Part shown: in pieces, positions 57,633 through 64,000 of the stretch | Layout of the letters: each line of letters starts with the position of its first letter | Position numbering within the stretch: the first letter of the stretch is position 1 | Origin: Lineus longissimus | Taxonomy: Eukaryota; Nemertea; Pilidiophora; Heteronemertea; Lineidae | Assembly: GCF_910592395.1 (NCBI RefSeq) | Contig: NC_088325.1 | Location: 5,609,501-5,673,500 of the forward strand | Direction of reading: 5' to 3' | Length of the DNA stretch: 64,000 nucleotides | Translations under genes and position numbers: made by a program | Notes under the pieces: generated by a model | What the model saw: only the letters and a program-made list of their open reading frames with translations | What the model was told of the DNA's origin: nothing | Databases searched by the model: none

Positions 57633-58206
57633 CAGAATGGCTCAATAAAAATTTTACACTTACAAAATGGTTAATATCACTTATAATTTTGGCATATACC
57701 TCAAACTATATGTACTTGAAGAGCAAGCTCTCTCAAATAATTTGACACCAGCAAATTCAAAATCCTTCCATGGTTGACTGCGCAGGACAGATTTAGTTGA
57801 CTAATGTGAAAACTGACTTGCGCCAACCTTTCAGTGGTTGAACAGGGCAAAGGACAAAGAAGAAGCAATCTTTAACATTTTAAATTTTATTCACAGTTGG
57901 AGATTGACATTTAACAGATTCATTTTATAATTTTCGTATTTGTGTTCAAATGTGAATAAAATTAAATGTTGGGAATGCTTCCTCTTTGTCCTGTTAGACC
58001 ACTGGGAAGTGTACGCATGTGAGATTTCACATGAGTCAATAAAATATTCCTGTGCAGTCAACCATGGAAGGATTATGAGTCTGCTGGTGTCAAATTAATT
58101 GAGAGAGCTTGCTCTTCAAGTACATAAATATATGTACGTGTGAGGGTAAATGCCAAAATAATAAAATACCATTTTGTAAGTGTATCATTTTTATTGAGCC
58201 ACTCTG
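57633..58206. repeat. 574-bp palindromic fold-back element
   Basis: Starts CAGAATGGCTCAATAAAAA and ends, reverse complemented, CAGAGTGGCTCAATAAAAAT with TA following at 58207. Arms of about 285 bp share TACACTTACAAAATGGT, TACTTGAAGAGCAAGCTCTC, TTTGACACCAGCA, ATCCTTCCATGGTTGACTGC and GACAAAGA-GAAGCA, meeting near 57920. The TA is missing on the left side. Confidence 0.8.
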
Positions 58207-58662
58207 TATTATTTCATTAACTGCAAATTAGGTGTAATCTCTTTCCTGTCTCGCATGCATCACTTAATGTAAAATTATCTCACGGCGTCATTCTTCTTCA
58301 CCTCATAATTATAGCTGCCGAGTCTAGCCTAGCTTGAGTAATTAAATACTGGTTCCACGAGAGCGGTTGTATAAAAAACGAGTTCGTTGATTTTGCATTT
58401 GAAATTTCGCCGCAACGGCAAACTGTGACGTCTTTCCACTGTAGTGGAAGAATGCCCTTATGCTTAATAATCCTAAAAGCTGTTTACAAATCACTCCGAT
58501 CACATTGTGTGGTGCTTGAGCCCCCGCCCCACCCAGATCTGATGCAAACTTATTTATATTCAGATGGGCCAGAATAGATCAAGTTAATTTACACCACGGA
58601 TGTATGTACAGCACTTTCCAATTAACACCCACTTGGCATGTTTCAAAGTGTGTCCTTCTATA

Positions 58663-58706
58663 CAGGATGAGTCAAAAAAGGTCATCTTTTATATTGACTT
58701 GTCCTG
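58663..58706. repeat. 44-bp mini-MITE, TA-flanked
   Basis: TA, CAGGATGAGTCA, 20 bases, TGACTTGTCCTG, TA. It is essentially two transposon ends joined, lies ten bases after the GH31 stop codon (minus strand) and so falls in that gene's 3' untranslated region. The ends resemble those of the element at 45992-48067. Confidence 0.65.
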
Positions 58707-58715
58707 TATAATTAT

Positions 58716-64000
<5,285 letters not shown>

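Overview
The window is animal (metazoan) nuclear DNA: genes are split by GT-AG introns of about 100 bp to 2 kb, exons carry extracellular Ig, FN3, PAN and chitin-binding domains mostly in intron phase 1, and the space between genes is filled with MITEs, a tRNA-derived SINE, DNA transposons and decayed retroelements. Gene content (an SLC29A4-type transporter, a GH31 glucosidase, a chitin-binding secreted protein) and compact introns point to a non-vertebrate bilaterian, probably marine. I cannot name the phylum from sequence alone.

Layout. 457-7297 (+): single-pass receptor-like protein, signal peptide, two Ig domains, two FN3 domains, one membrane helix, and a tyrosine-motif cytoplasmic tail in a separate exon. 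7.3-10.5 kb: AT-rich spacer with G-rich palindromic repeats and a long TTG microsatellite. 10577-11378 (-): PAN plus CBM14 secreted protein with two frame breaks. 11.4-22.7 kb: repeats, a Mutator-like non-autonomous element with an 11-bp target duplication (15129-16042) and a decayed BEL/Pao gag-protease (16150-18125, -). 22788-29088 (+): complete eight-exon SLC29A4/PMAT-like transporter of 538 aa. 29-36 kb: MITEs and spacer. 35874-39608: a full PIF/Harbinger element with transposase and two-exon Myb-like partner. 40-45 kb: unassigned exons interrupted by a TA-flanked 802-bp MITE. 45992-48067: TA-flanked pogo/Tc1-type element whose transposase is open but has Gly in place of the third catalytic Asp. 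49.5-51.3 kb: long inverted-repeat element. 51700-52402 (-): Ty3/Gypsy-like gag fragment. 52.4-58.7 kb: spacer with palindromic elements. 58716-64000 (-): 3' part of a GH31 alpha-glucosidase gene (nine exons visible) running off the right edge.

The three well-supported host genes (receptor, transporter, glucosidase) are unrelated in function and there is no operon-like organisation. Several coding exons are interrupted by single-base shifts at short homopolymers; these could be real pseudogenisation or consensus errors in the assembly, which matters for how the PAN/CBM14 and GH31 genes are read. All exon boundaries here were placed by hand from splice consensus, phase agreement and protein-family knowledge, without transcript data.
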